Part shown: piece by piece, positions 17,139-25,395 of the stretch
How the letters are laid out: every line of letters starts with the position of its first letter
How positions within the stretch are numbered: position 1 is the first letter of the stretch
NCBI GenBank assembly: GCA_017617475.1
Contig: JAFZWC010000002.1
Span: 1-49,638, forward strand
Length of the DNA: 49,638 bases
Source of the DNA: Bacteroidales bacterium
GTDB taxonomy: Bacteria > Bacteroidota > Bacteroidia > Bacteroidales > UBA932
Direction of reading: 5' to 3'
The notes under the pieces: generated by a model
Seen by the model: only the letters and a program-made list of their open reading frames with translations
Told to the model about the DNA's origin: nothing
Databases searched by the model: none
Translations under genes and position numbers: made by a program

Positions 17139-18818
17139 ATGAAACGCTTACTTACTATTGTCGCCTTTTGGACCCTGGCCTGCCTTTGCTTTGGCCAGCC
17201 TGCCTTTCCGTCCCAGCCGGAGAATGTGATACTTACGCAACGGTCGGCTACCACCATCATGTACGGCGGACCCACCCGGGCCGAAGGCCGTTCGTATAAC
17301 TTTACGCCCATTTTCTACATCTATCCGGACGCCAAGCTGGACAAGGCCGGTGCAGAGCAGCTGCTCTCCAGTCTGGATATCCAGCCCTCGCTGGACGCCA
17401 ATTACGGAACGGCCATCGTGGTGAATCCTACTGGAGACAAGTATGACGCAGAGGCCGATTTCGAGATCTTTGTGAAACTCTTCAACCAGCACCGAGGCCC
17501 GGGCAACCTGAAGGTGATGGGCCTGGGTAATGGCGCTACCTTTGTGAACCAGGTGATCGCTCCCAAGGCGGGAGACCATATCGCCGGTATTATGACGGTG
17601 GGTGGCAAGGCCGGAAAGTCGGTGCATCCCGCCGGCGTGCCCGCCTATGTGGCCGGCAAGGGTGCCGCCAAGGTGGCCAAGCCTTATCAGAAGGCTATCG
17701 CTGCCCATGCCGATGAACCGCTGCTTCAGGTGGTGGTGAACCAGACATCGGCCCCTCTTAATGAGGTCTTTGCCGATGCATGGATGCAGGTGCTGGGCCG
17801 CAACTACCGCTATAACAATTACAAACATACCCATTATGAGGGCTCTCCTTTTGGCCAATATGGCGCCGGGGAACTGGAACCTTATCTGGACTGCGAGGCC
17901 CTGGGCATCCAGCGTGTCATTGTGGAGCAGCCCGTGGGGATGAGGGGCCCGCAGGCGCAGGACGGCCCCAAGTGGCTGTGGTATGAGTACTGGCCCAAGG
18001 AGCTTATGAACGGAGCCCCGGAGCACAGCGTTCCGGTGGTGGTGCTCCTGCACGGAAACGCCAACGACCCCCGCACCCAGGCCGAGACTTCCGGCTTCAT
18101 CCAGGTAGCCGCCGAGGAGCGTTTCTTTGTGGTGGAAATGGAATGGCAGGGCACGCCCAACTACCAGGCCATGGGCCACGACGGCGTGGAATCTGTTCTT
18201 TATCAGCTCTTTGCCAAGTATCCCCAGCTGGATCCTTCCCGTGTGTATGCCGAGGGCCTCAGCGCCGGTTCCATGACGGCCACCGCCCTGGGTATCAAGA
18301 AATCCCACGTGTTCACCGCCGTGGGCGGCCACTCCGGCGGCCTGTTCGGCGGAATCGGCATGGGCGCCTTCCCGGGCTTCACCTCCATCTGGAACGAAGC
18401 TACCCAGAAGCGCGGCTCCGTGGAAACCCCGTACTGCTCGGTCTTTGGTACGGCCGATAAGGTGGTCCCTTACATTACCCCCGACAACTGGAAAGGCAAC
18501 GGTTATCTAAATGCCTGGAATGCCTACGAGCAGATGAACGGCATGGAGGTGAACGACAAGATGGACTTCACCGTGGACCCTGTTTTCGGCCAGCAGCTGC
18601 AGGACCGCGAGACCATTGTGACCAATAAGGGTGAAGGCATTGTGATAGAGACCGGCCAGTTGTATAAGGGCAATGTGCCCCTGATTCGTCTGGTGGCGGT
18701 GATGGACTACGGCCACTGGAACTTCCAGCCCACCGCCCGCATCATGTGGGACTTCTTCAAGCAGTACCGCAGAGATCCGCAGACCAAGAAACTCATCTAC
18801 ACGGGAGGCCGGCAGTAG
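17139..18818 (+). CDS. Secreted PHB-depolymerase-like esterase with possible inactive N-terminal hydrolase domain
   Basis: A 559-residue secreted protein with a signal peptide (MKRLLTIVAFWTLACLCFGQ). The C-terminal half is an active-looking alpha/beta-hydrolase of the PHB depolymerase/esterase type: VVLLHGNANDPR, nucleophile elbow YAEGLSAGS (serine near residue 375), VFGTADKVVP (acid) and MDYGHWNFQP (histidine near 524). The N-terminal half also contains strand-turn-helix stretches, including LKVMGLGNGATFVN (near residue 128), where an elbow-like GxGxG has Gly in place of Ser. It may be a degenerate hydrolase domain or just a binding domain. It converges with the SGNH gene, with 3 bases between stop codons. 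A role in removing acyl groups from the target glycan is inferred from context. Confidence 0.75.
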   Translation: MKRLLTIVAFWTLACLCFGQPAFPSQPENVILTQRSATTIMYGGPTRAEGRSYNFTPIFYIYPDAKLDKAGAEQLLSSLDIQPSLDANYGTAIVVNPTGDKYDAEADFEIFVKLFNQHRGPGNLKVMGLGNGATFVNQVIAPKAGDHIAGIMTVGGKAGKSVHPAGVPAYVAGKGAAKVAKPYQKAIAAHADEPLLQVVVNQTSAPLNEVFADAWMQVLGRNYRYNNYKHTHYEGSPFGQYGAGELEPYLDCEALGIQRVIVEQPVGMRGPQAQDGPKWLWYEYWPKELMNGAPEHSVPVVVLLHGNANDPRTQAETSGFIQVAAEERFFVVEMEWQGTPNYQAMGHDGVESVLYQLFAKYPQLDPSRVYAEGLSAGSMTATALGIKKSHVFTAVGGHSGGLFGGIGMGAFPGFTSIWNEATQKRGSVETPYCSVFGTADKVVPYITPDNWKGNGYLNAWNAYEQMNGMEVNDKMDFTVDPVFGQQLQDRETIVTNKGEGIVIETGQLYKGNVPLIRLVAVMDYGHWNFQPTARIMWDFFKQYRRDPQTKKLIYTGGRQ

Positions 18819-18821
18819 GAA

Positions 18822-19640
18822 TTAATCGGCCAGAAAAGCGGCCTGTACCGGCCCCAGGCGGCGGTAACCGGCCTCATTCATGTGCAGGCAGTCCTGCAGG
18901 TAGTACAGCTGGTAATTGTGCTCGTCCACGTCCTGAATGCTGAATTGGTCCAGCACCGGAACACCGTGATACTGGCAGCATGCCTTCTGGGCGTCAATGT
19001 ACTGGGCAAAGGTCCGGCCGGTTTGGTTGGGTTCCGTGGAGAACGGATTGTGGCCGGCATCCTTGCCGAAGAAGCGGAGGGAGGTGAAGAAGTAGATCCG
19101 CGCTTCAGGGTTCTTTTCTCTCAACTTCTTGATGCAGTAGTTGATGCCCCCGCACTGGGTGCTGCGCTTGCTTTCGTCGTAGCCGTCAAAGACGGTATAG
19201 TCTTTCCAGCTGCCACAGGGGCGGTTATTCATATAGTCGTTGGTAGAGGCCCAGAGCACATAGATGTCGTAGACTCCGGCCGAATCTACCTGCCGTTGCA
19301 GGGTACAGCCCTGTTCCCGGGCAAAGCCCGCACCGCCTACGCCATAGGTGGTAACCGTAGAGCCTAACAGATTGGCCCACTGCTGCTTGGCAGCATCAGA
19401 TTCCGGATTCACGGAAAGCGATCCGCCAAAGACGGCGATGCTTTTCCCGTAGTTTGCGTGGCCCTTGTATGGACTCTGCTTCACGGCCTTCTTATCGGGC
19501 GTGAGCACGTGGTGTTCCGGGTCCGGTTTGAGTGAGGCCAGATAGGCCTGGATCTGTTCCGGAGTGGGAGTCTGGCCGTTCATCTGGGCGTGGGCCACCA
19601 GCGGCAGACAGAGGATAAGGGAGACCAGGAATCGTTTCAT
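18822..19640 (-). CDS. Secreted SGNH/GDSL-family hydrolase
   Basis: Probable carbohydrate acetylesterase of the SGNH fold. ATG 19640 is preferred to an upstream in-frame start at 19706 because it begins a clean signal peptide (MKRFLVSLILCLPLVAHAQ). That gives 272 residues. Family blocks are present: IAVFGGSLS (block I serine), YGVGGAGFA (block II glycine), LWASTNDY (block III asparagine) and DCLHMNEAGYRRLG (block V Asp and His). Rhamnogalacturonan acetylesterases belong to this clan, which would fit the rhamnosidase setting. That specificity is inferred, not shown. Confidence 0.85.
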   Translation of the reverse strand: MKRFLVSLILCLPLVAHAQMNGQTPTPEQIQAYLASLKPDPEHHVLTPDKKAVKQSPYKGHANYGKSIAVFGGSLSVNPESDAAKQQWANLLGSTVTTYGVGGAGFAREQGCTLQRQVDSAGVYDIYVLWASTNDYMNNRPCGSWKDYTVFDGYDESKRSTQCGGINYCIKKLREKNPEARIYFFTSLRFFGKDAGHNPFSTEPNQTGRTFAQYIDAQKACCQYHGVPVLDQFSIQDVDEHNYQLYYLQDCLHMNEAGYRRLGPVQAAFLAD

Positions 19641-19743
19641 GCCTCTAAGATAGGAAGAATTCATGAGATATCCTTGCCTGCTTGGGTGGAGGCTTGCATG
19701 GTCCATGGAGGCAACTATCTGATTATAAGCTCGTTACAACACA

Positions 19744-19770
19744 TTCCCCTGGTCAAAACGACCAGGGGAA
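19744..19770 (-). terminator. Terminator hairpin after the GLUG-type protein gene
   Basis: An 11-bp perfect stem (TTCCCCTGGTC pairing with GACCAGGGGAA) has a 5-nt loop. It lies about 50 bases beyond the stop codon of the minus-strand gene ending at 19819 and upstream of the SGNH gene. The T-tract on the minus strand is weak. Confidence 0.6.
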
Positions 19771-19818
19771 AAACACGTTCGTTCTGATTAACAATCGCTT
19801 ACGTCCACTCTATCGACT

Positions 19819-21243
19819 CTACGGAGCCAGTCCTTCCGGGGTGGGATTGTATTTGCAGTTTTCAATCTTATAGCTCATGGAAGGGCCCCAGAAAGAGGTG
19901 AGGGGAGCGGGTTCGCCAGCACCGGCAAATTGGCCGAAGACCGGCTCCGCTACGTTGCGGAAGACGGGTGTTCCAGCATAAGAACAGCTTGTTAGGCGGG
20001 TTGTGGTTACGCCGAAGGCCGATCCCATGGTGCCGTAGGTGGAGTTGAATTCACCCACGATGCCGCCCACCTGGGCGAAGTCCATATCGGCCATCTCTAT
20101 CTGGACGGTGGAATGGCTGCCGCTGACGGTACCAGACCGTTCGCTGCCCACAAGTCCGCCCACATAAAACTGTTTGCTGCCGCTCTGACCGCTGATGCGG
20201 ATACTGCCTTTAGCCGTGCAGTTCTCTACATAGGTGGCCGATGCCTGCAGCCCTCCGATAAATGCCTTGAACTCGTTCACCTGAGGCTGGGCAAAGCGGA
20301 TGCTGATTTCAAAGTCGGAAGAGCAGTCCCGGGTGTCGTTGTAGGCTTCGCCGGTATAGGCGCCCACGTAGAGTTCTCCGCCGCCGCTGCCGGCTATTTC
20401 AATGTCCATGGTTCCGCTAACGGTGTTGTTTTCCAGGATGCCGCCCCAGATACCGCCGCAAAGGCCGGTAAAGCTGTGGAAGGTGCCTTCGGTGTTGGTG
20501 GTCTTGACCTTGATTACGGTTCCGGTAATGCTGCAGTTCCGCACGGCGGCAACGCCCTTGTCCTGCTTGATAATGCCCACCAGCGGGGCCACGTACGGCC
20601 TTTCGGCGGTAAAGACCAGCCGGCTGTCTTCCAGGGTGAGGTTCTTGATTTCCCCGTCGGCCATGGTGCCGAATAGTCCAGCCTTGTCGGTCTTCAACTC
20701 CGTGATACGGAGCCCCCGGATGGTGTGTCCCTGTCCGTCGAAGATGCCCTTGAAGGCGTGGCGCCACCATTCGGCCGGGGCAAACTCATAGGGCCCCTCA
20801 TATTCGCCGATGGGGTTCCAGTTGGAAATTCCGGAGAGGTCCAGGTCGTTTTCCAGCACATACCAGCCGTAGAGGTCTTCCCGGATGGCGTCCAAGTCCT
20901 CCACAGTACGGACGGCCTTGGGGCTCACCCATTTGGCATAGAGGGTCATGGACTTCTCCACCTTCATGGAATCCGTGGCGGGAACGAAGAAACTGGCATT
21001 GTTGCCAAAGCGCCACTCCTGGTCCGGCCGGCAGTCCGGCGTGGTATACCAGCCGCCGAAGCGATAGCCTTCCCGAATGGGATAGGTTTTGGCCTCGGCC
21101 GGCAGCATACGGCCGGCTGGCACGGAGACGGGCGTCACTTTTTCTTCGGTGGCGTAGTTAAGGTCAAACGAGACCTGCAGGTTTTGGGAAAAGGCAGAGG
21201 AGCCTACAAGCACGGCTGCCAACACGGTTATCAGTTGTTTCAT
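19819..21243 (-). CDS. Secreted protein with InlB B-repeat-like domain and GLUG-like repeats
   Basis: A 474-residue exported protein with a signal peptide (MKQLITVLAAVLVGSSAFSQ). Residues of about 25-105 resemble the Listeria-Bacteroides (InlB B-type) repeat: YPIREGYRFGGWYTTPDC, then MTLYAKWV. The rest is a repetitive beta-helix-like region with GLUG-type units, for example FKGIFDGQGHTIRGLRI, AGLFGTM, FTGLCGGIWGG, YVGGLVGSE and QVGGIVGEF. Such proteins are usually surface or secreted adhesion or binding proteins. No enzymatic motif is visible. It is divergent from the GH78 gene, so a glycan-binding role is possible. Confidence 0.75.
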   Translation of the reverse strand: MKQLITVLAAVLVGSSAFSQNLQVSFDLNYATEEKVTPVSVPAGRMLPAEAKTYPIREGYRFGGWYTTPDCRPDQEWRFGNNASFFVPATDSMKVEKSMTLYAKWVSPKAVRTVEDLDAIREDLYGWYVLENDLDLSGISNWNPIGEYEGPYEFAPAEWWRHAFKGIFDGQGHTIRGLRITELKTDKAGLFGTMADGEIKNLTLEDSRLVFTAERPYVAPLVGIIKQDKGVAAVRNCSITGTVIKVKTTNTEGTFHSFTGLCGGIWGGILENNTVSGTMDIEIAGSGGGELYVGAYTGEAYNDTRDCSSDFEISIRFAQPQVNEFKAFIGGLQASATYVENCTAKGSIRISGQSGSKQFYVGGLVGSERSGTVSGSHSTVQIEMADMDFAQVGGIVGEFNSTYGTMGSAFGVTTTRLTSCSYAGTPVFRNVAEPVFGQFAGAGEPAPLTSFWGPSMSYKIENCKYNPTPEGLAP

Positions 21244-21260
21244 TATTCAGTAATGTGCGA

Positions 21261-21268
21261 CAAAGCTA
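21261..21268 (-). promoter_or_regulatory. -7 promoter box of the GLUG-type protein gene
   Basis: On the minus strand this reads TAGCTTTG, matching TAnnTTTG, 17 bases before the start codon at 21243. Confidence 0.55.
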
Positions 21269-21386
21269 AGGAAAATAATTGTAAGAATTATGATTGTGCG
21301 GAGTTACTTGATGCAAATCGAAGGAGTTTTGTCAAAAAACAAAGAATAATCATCGGAAATTGCAATTGGAAAGATTCTTTTTGTTA

Positions 21387-21394
21387 TAAATTTG
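21387..21394 (+). promoter_or_regulatory. -7 promoter box of the GH78 gene
   Basis: TAAATTTG matches the consensus 27 bases before ATG 21422. The five-promoter motif of the first locus is not present at the expected distance upstream, so this gene is likely controlled by another regulator. Confidence 0.6.
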
Positions 21395-21421
21395 CTCACA
21401 GAAATCAAAGAAATTGAAGAT

Positions 21422-23818
21422 ATGAAGAAACTGCTTGTTACGCTTGGTTGCTTGCTTGTAGCTGCGTTCACCCTCCAGGCCCAGCCTGCGGCGGACCTTA
21501 TTACCCAACAGTGGCCCGCGCATTGGATTTCCGTTCCGGAAACGGGTGCGCAGGACTACGGCGTGTATTACTTTCGCAAGGATGTGAACCTGCCGGCGGT
21601 TCCGGCGCGTTATCTGGTGCATGTGACGGGGGATAACCGGTACAAGTTATATGTGAATGAGCAGCTGGTTTCCATGGGCCCGGCCAAGGGAGACAATACG
21701 CACTGGAACTACGAGACGGTGGATCTGGCTCCTTACCTGAACGGAGGCCGAAATGTGATTGCCGCACTGGTGTACAATGAAGGCCCCAGCCATCCGGATT
21801 CGCAGATTTCGGTGGCCAATGGTTTCCTCCTGCAGGGGGAGGCCGAATCGGCCGGCCTGTTTACGGACAAAAGCTGGAAATGCATCCAGGATCCGGCCTA
21901 CAGCCCCGTCACGGCCATCGTCAAGGGCTATTACGTGGCCGGTCCCGGAGAGAAGGTGGACATGAATGAAACCCTCTCTGGCTGGAACAGGGCCGATGCC
22001 GACCTTTCGGCCTGGAAAGATGCCAGGGAAGGGCCTGCGGGCAAGCCCATGAACGCGTTGGACATCCAGGATTTTGACTATCACCTCCTGCGGCCTTCCA
22101 CACTTCCGCAGATGGAACGGACGCCGTTCCCCTTGGGCCAGGCATTCAAGGTTCCCGCCAATTCCAAGAAGGAGATTCTCCTTGACAATAAGGTGCTTAC
22201 CAATGCTTACTTCCATCTTAGGATGAGTGGAGGAAAGGATGCCAAAGTTAAGATCGGCTATGCCGAAGCCCTCTATATTCCCGACGGGTCCGGCTCGGCC
22301 TACAATCTTACCCCCGAGCAGCTGGCCGAGCTTCCGGAAGAGTATCTTTCCTATGTATTGTCGCCCAAGGTGAAGGGTAAGGGTAACCGAAATGAAACGG
22401 AAGGAAAGGTTTTTGTGGGCAGGGAAGACCAGCTCATTTCCAATGGTTTGCAGAATCAGCAATATACCACACTTTCCTGGCGAACCTTCCGTTATGTGCG
22501 CTTGCAGGTGGAGACGGCCGGCGACCCCCTTACCATAGAGGAAACCTCCGGCATCTTTACCGGATATCCCTTCACGCTGGACGCCCGCCTGGACACGGAC
22601 CGGCAGGAACTGAAGGATATGCTGGAGATTGGCTGGCGTACGGCCCGTCTCTGCGCCTGGGAAACCTATATGGACTGCCCGTACTACGAGCAGCTCCAGT
22701 ACCTGGGAGACACCCGCATTCAGGCCCTCGTGACGCTCTTTAACAGCAAAGATGACCGCCTGGTGAAGAATTTCCTGCACCTGGCCGACATTTCCCGCAA
22801 CCCCGAAGGCATTACCAAGAGCCGTTATCCCACCACCATTCCCCAGTACATCCAGCCCTATGCGCTCAGCTATGTTTATGCCCTGCACGACTACATGATG
22901 TACGGAAAGGACACGCAGTTTGTGATGGACCTGCTGCCCGGCGCGGAGCAGATCATGACTTATTACTCCCGCTTCCAGCAGGCCGACGGGCGCGTGAAGA
23001 ACCTCCCGGGATGGAATTTCAGTGACTGGGTGAACGACCGGCCGGAAAGCTGGCATAGCGGCGTGCAGCTTAGGGGTGCCGACGGCTGCTCCAGCGCCAT
23101 GGACCTGCAATACCTGTATGCCCTTCAGCTCATGGCTCACATGGAAGAGGTGCGGGGCAATACCTGGCAGGCAGGGGAGTACAAGGCTCAGGCCGCCCGC
23201 CTGGCCGAAGGTGTGAAGAAGGCCTATTGGAATTCCGATAAAGGCCTGTTTGCCAACCGGGCCGAGCAGGATTACTACAGCCAGCACAGCAACGCCCTGG
23301 CCATCCTCTGCGGCATTGTGGAGGATCCCAAGGCAATGGCTGAAAAGCTGCAAACTGACGAATCCCTGGCCCAGTGCACCATTTATTACAAGTTCTACCT
23401 GTACGAGGCCTATGTGAAGGCCGGACTGGGCAACGATTACCTGAACTGGCTGGACATCTGGCGGGAGAACATGGCCATGGGCCTTACTACCTGGGGAGAA
23501 GATGCCGATGTATTCGGCACCCGTTCCGACTGTCACGCTTGGGGTGCCAGCCCCAATATCGAGTTCTACCGGACGGTACTGGGAATCGATTCCGACGCCG
23601 TGGCATTCCAGAAAGTCCGCATAGAACCGCGCCTGGGCGACCTGAAAGAAATCGGCGGCACCATACCGCATCCTTCCGGTGCTGTTTCCGTACACTACAA
23701 AGTGAAAGGGAACAAGCTTCAGGCCGATATTTCGCTGCCTGAAGGCGTGGAGGGCACCTTTGTATGGAAGGGAAAGGAACAGACCCTTCACGGCGGAAAG
23801 AATACCCTGCGCCTATAA
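21422..23818 (+). CDS. GH78 family alpha-L-rhamnosidase, secreted
   Basis: Predicted inverting alpha-L-rhamnosidase of 798 residues. ATG 21422 is chosen over a TTG at 21392 that overlaps the -7 box, and it gives a signal peptide (MKKLLVTLGCLLVAAFTLQAQ). N-terminal beta-sandwich domains include PAHWISVPETG, YLVHVTGDNRYKLYVNEQLV and VDLAPYLNGGRNVIAAL. The (alpha/alpha)6 catalytic domain includes MDCPYYEQLQYLGDTR, PGWNFSDWVND, TTWGEDADVF and SDCHAWGASPN. A C-terminal beta domain follows. The next gene downstream is rhamnulokinase, so this enzyme probably feeds L-rhamnose directly to the catabolic operon. Confidence 0.9.
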   Translation: MKKLLVTLGCLLVAAFTLQAQPAADLITQQWPAHWISVPETGAQDYGVYYFRKDVNLPAVPARYLVHVTGDNRYKLYVNEQLVSMGPAKGDNTHWNYETVDLAPYLNGGRNVIAALVYNEGPSHPDSQISVANGFLLQGEAESAGLFTDKSWKCIQDPAYSPVTAIVKGYYVAGPGEKVDMNETLSGWNRADADLSAWKDAREGPAGKPMNALDIQDFDYHLLRPSTLPQMERTPFPLGQAFKVPANSKKEILLDNKVLTNAYFHLRMSGGKDAKVKIGYAEALYIPDGSGSAYNLTPEQLAELPEEYLSYVLSPKVKGKGNRNETEGKVFVGREDQLISNGLQNQQYTTLSWRTFRYVRLQVETAGDPLTIEETSGIFTGYPFTLDARLDTDRQELKDMLEIGWRTARLCAWETYMDCPYYEQLQYLGDTRIQALVTLFNSKDDRLVKNFLHLADISRNPEGITKSRYPTTIPQYIQPYALSYVYALHDYMMYGKDTQFVMDLLPGAEQIMTYYSRFQQADGRVKNLPGWNFSDWVNDRPESWHSGVQLRGADGCSSAMDLQYLYALQLMAHMEEVRGNTWQAGEYKAQAARLAEGVKKAYWNSDKGLFANRAEQDYYSQHSNALAILCGIVEDPKAMAEKLQTDESLAQCTIYYKFYLYEAYVKAGLGNDYLNWLDIWRENMAMGLTTWGEDADVFGTRSDCHAWGASPNIEFYRTVLGIDSDAVAFQKVRIEPRLGDLKEIGGTIPHPSGAVSVHYKVKGNKLQADISLPEGVEGTFVWKGKEQTLHGGKNTLRL

Positions 23819-23836
23819 TTGTCAAAAATCGAAGTT

Positions 23837-23884
23837 TTTAGCGCATTATCTTCACCGGAAAGTGTGGATAATGCGCTAAATTTG
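23837..23884 (+). promoter_or_regulatory. rhaB promoter with 14-bp inverted repeat (putative operator)
   Basis: A perfect 14-bp inverted repeat (TTTAGCGCATTATC at 23837-23850, complement at 23867-23880) with a 16-nt spacer overlaps the -7 box TAAATTTG at 23877-23884. The expected transcript start is about 19 bases before the ATG. Overlap with the -7 box fits a repressor operator. Because it also follows the GH78 stop by 18 bases, it could instead act as a hairpin terminator, but it has only a three-T tail. Confidence 0.6.
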
Positions 23885-23909
23885 CATCAGACATCAAAGA
23901 AACACGCTA

Positions 23910-25316
23910 ATGACCGAAACTCGCTATTTTCTGGCCTTTGACTGCGGTGCCACATCCGGCCGCGGTATCCTGGCCTGTTTTTCTGCTGACGGTTTCTCCA
24001 TGGAAGAGGTTTACCGCTTCCCTTCGGAGATGGTAAAAAAAGACGGCCGCATGCAATGGGATGTGCTGGCCATGCACCGCCACTTCGTCACCTGTCTCAA
24101 ACAGGTAGGGGAGAGGGGAATCAAACTGGAATCCATCGGCATTGACACCTGGGGTGTGGACTTCGGCCACATCGGCCCCGACGGTGAGCTGCTGGGCCTG
24201 CCCCGCTGCTACCGTGACCCTTACACCAACGGCATTCCGGAGAAGGTGTTCCAGACTGTTCCGCGGGAACAGCTCTATGCCCGCACGGGTATCCAGATTA
24301 TGAATTTCAACTCCATCTTCCAGCTTTACGCCCAGACGCAGGCCGGGGATGAGAATTTGAAAGGCGCCACCGCCATCCTTTTCATGCCGGACCTGCTGAG
24401 CTATCTCCTCACCGGCAAGAAGGTGTGCGAATATACGGACGCTTCCACTTCCGGCATGATGGACCAGGCCACCCGCCAGTTCAACAAGCCGCTGCTGGAA
24501 GAGCTGGGCGTGCGTACGGACATGCTTCTTCCCATTGTTCCTTCCGGAACGGTGATAGGTCCTCTGAAGCCGGAAATTGCGAAGGAAACGGGCCTGGGTC
24601 CCGTTCCTGTTGTTGCTGTGGCCGGGCACGACACCGCATCGGCCATTGCTGCGGTGCCCGCCTCTGACGAGCACTTCGCCTACCTTTCCAGCGGCACATG
24701 GAGCCTCATGGGCGTTGAGGTGCCCGCTCCCATCATCAACGAGGCATCGGCCCGCGAGAACTTTACCAACGAAGGCGGCATAGAAGGCACCACGCGCTTC
24801 CTCAAGAATATCACGGGCATGTGGCTGCTGGAGCAGTGCCGTGTGGTTTGGAAAGCCGCCGGCAAGGACTATTCTTACGCCAAACTGGTGGAAATGGCCC
24901 TGGCCCAGAAGGATTTCCCCGGCCGCATAGACCCGGACGACCCCCGTTTTGCTGCGCCGGAGAACATGGTGGAGGCCATTACTTCCGTCATCGGCCCCGC
25001 TACGGACGAGCAGATTGTTTCCTGCATCTACCATTCCCTAGCCGACAAGTACGCCACGGTGCTGCAGAGCCTGAAAGGCTTCGCTCCCTTTGCCATTGAC
25101 AAACTGCACATCATAGGCGGCGGCAGCGCCAACGACCTCATGAACCAGTGGACGGCCGACGCCATCGGTCTGCCCGTGGTGGCCGGCCCCACCGAGGCCA
25201 CGGCCATAGGCAACATAATGCTGCAGGCCCAGGCCGCCGGTCTGGTGAAAGACCGTTGGGAAATGCGCAAAATGATAGCCAAAGCATTTAAGGTGAAAAC
25301 TTTCCTGCCGAAATAA
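23910..25316 (+). CDS. rhaB: L-rhamnulokinase
   Basis: Phosphorylates L-rhamnulose to L-rhamnulose 1-phosphate with ATP. It has 468 residues, close to other RhaB proteins, and belongs to the FGGY sugar-kinase family. The N-terminal phosphate loop is FDCGATSGRG (residues 10-18). IDTWGVDFGHIGPDG (near 78-92) carries the catalytic-type Asp. Later motifs are VAGHDTASAIAAVP, YLSSGTWSLMG and the ATP-site segment IIGGGSANDLMNQWTADAIG. It is the first gene of a ten-gene plus-strand array with rhaA and rhaT next, which supports the substrate call. The start codon is fixed by the -7 box only 26 bases upstream. Confidence 0.93.
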   Translation: MTETRYFLAFDCGATSGRGILACFSADGFSMEEVYRFPSEMVKKDGRMQWDVLAMHRHFVTCLKQVGERGIKLESIGIDTWGVDFGHIGPDGELLGLPRCYRDPYTNGIPEKVFQTVPREQLYARTGIQIMNFNSIFQLYAQTQAGDENLKGATAILFMPDLLSYLLTGKKVCEYTDASTSGMMDQATRQFNKPLLEELGVRTDMLLPIVPSGTVIGPLKPEIAKETGLGPVPVVAVAGHDTASAIAAVPASDEHFAYLSSGTWSLMGVEVPAPIINEASARENFTNEGGIEGTTRFLKNITGMWLLEQCRVVWKAAGKDYSYAKLVEMALAQKDFPGRIDPDDPRFAAPENMVEAITSVIGPATDEQIVSCIYHSLADKYATVLQSLKGFAPFAIDKLHIIGGGSANDLMNQWTADAIGLPVVAGPTEATAIGNIMLQAQAAGLVKDRWEMRKMIAKAFKVKTFLPK

Positions 25317-25376
25317 CAGATCCTTCGCTTCGCTCAGGATGACAAATAGACAAACCAGGATGACAAATAGACAAAC
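25317..25376. repeat. REP-like element plus 21-nt tandem repeat between rhaB and rhaA
   Basis: The REP-like sequence (CAGATCCTTCGCTTCGCTCA then GGATGACA, 25317-25344) starts on the base after the rhaB stop codon. Its end overlaps the first of two perfect, adjacent 21-nt tandem copies (25335-25355 and 25356-25376, CAGGATGACAAATAGACAAA). Related elements occur at 29068, 34202 and 37494. Confidence 0.85.
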
Positions 25377-25395
25377 AAATAAACACTGATACAAT

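Noticed and set aside
21392..21421. Upstream TTG start for the GH78 gene
   Set aside because: It overlaps the -7 box and would place ten charged residues before a clean signal peptide.
25335..25376. Two tandem 21-nt copies considered as a CRISPR remnant
   Set aside because: The copies are directly adjacent with no spacer between them and no cas gene is present. They are part of the REP-like gap element.
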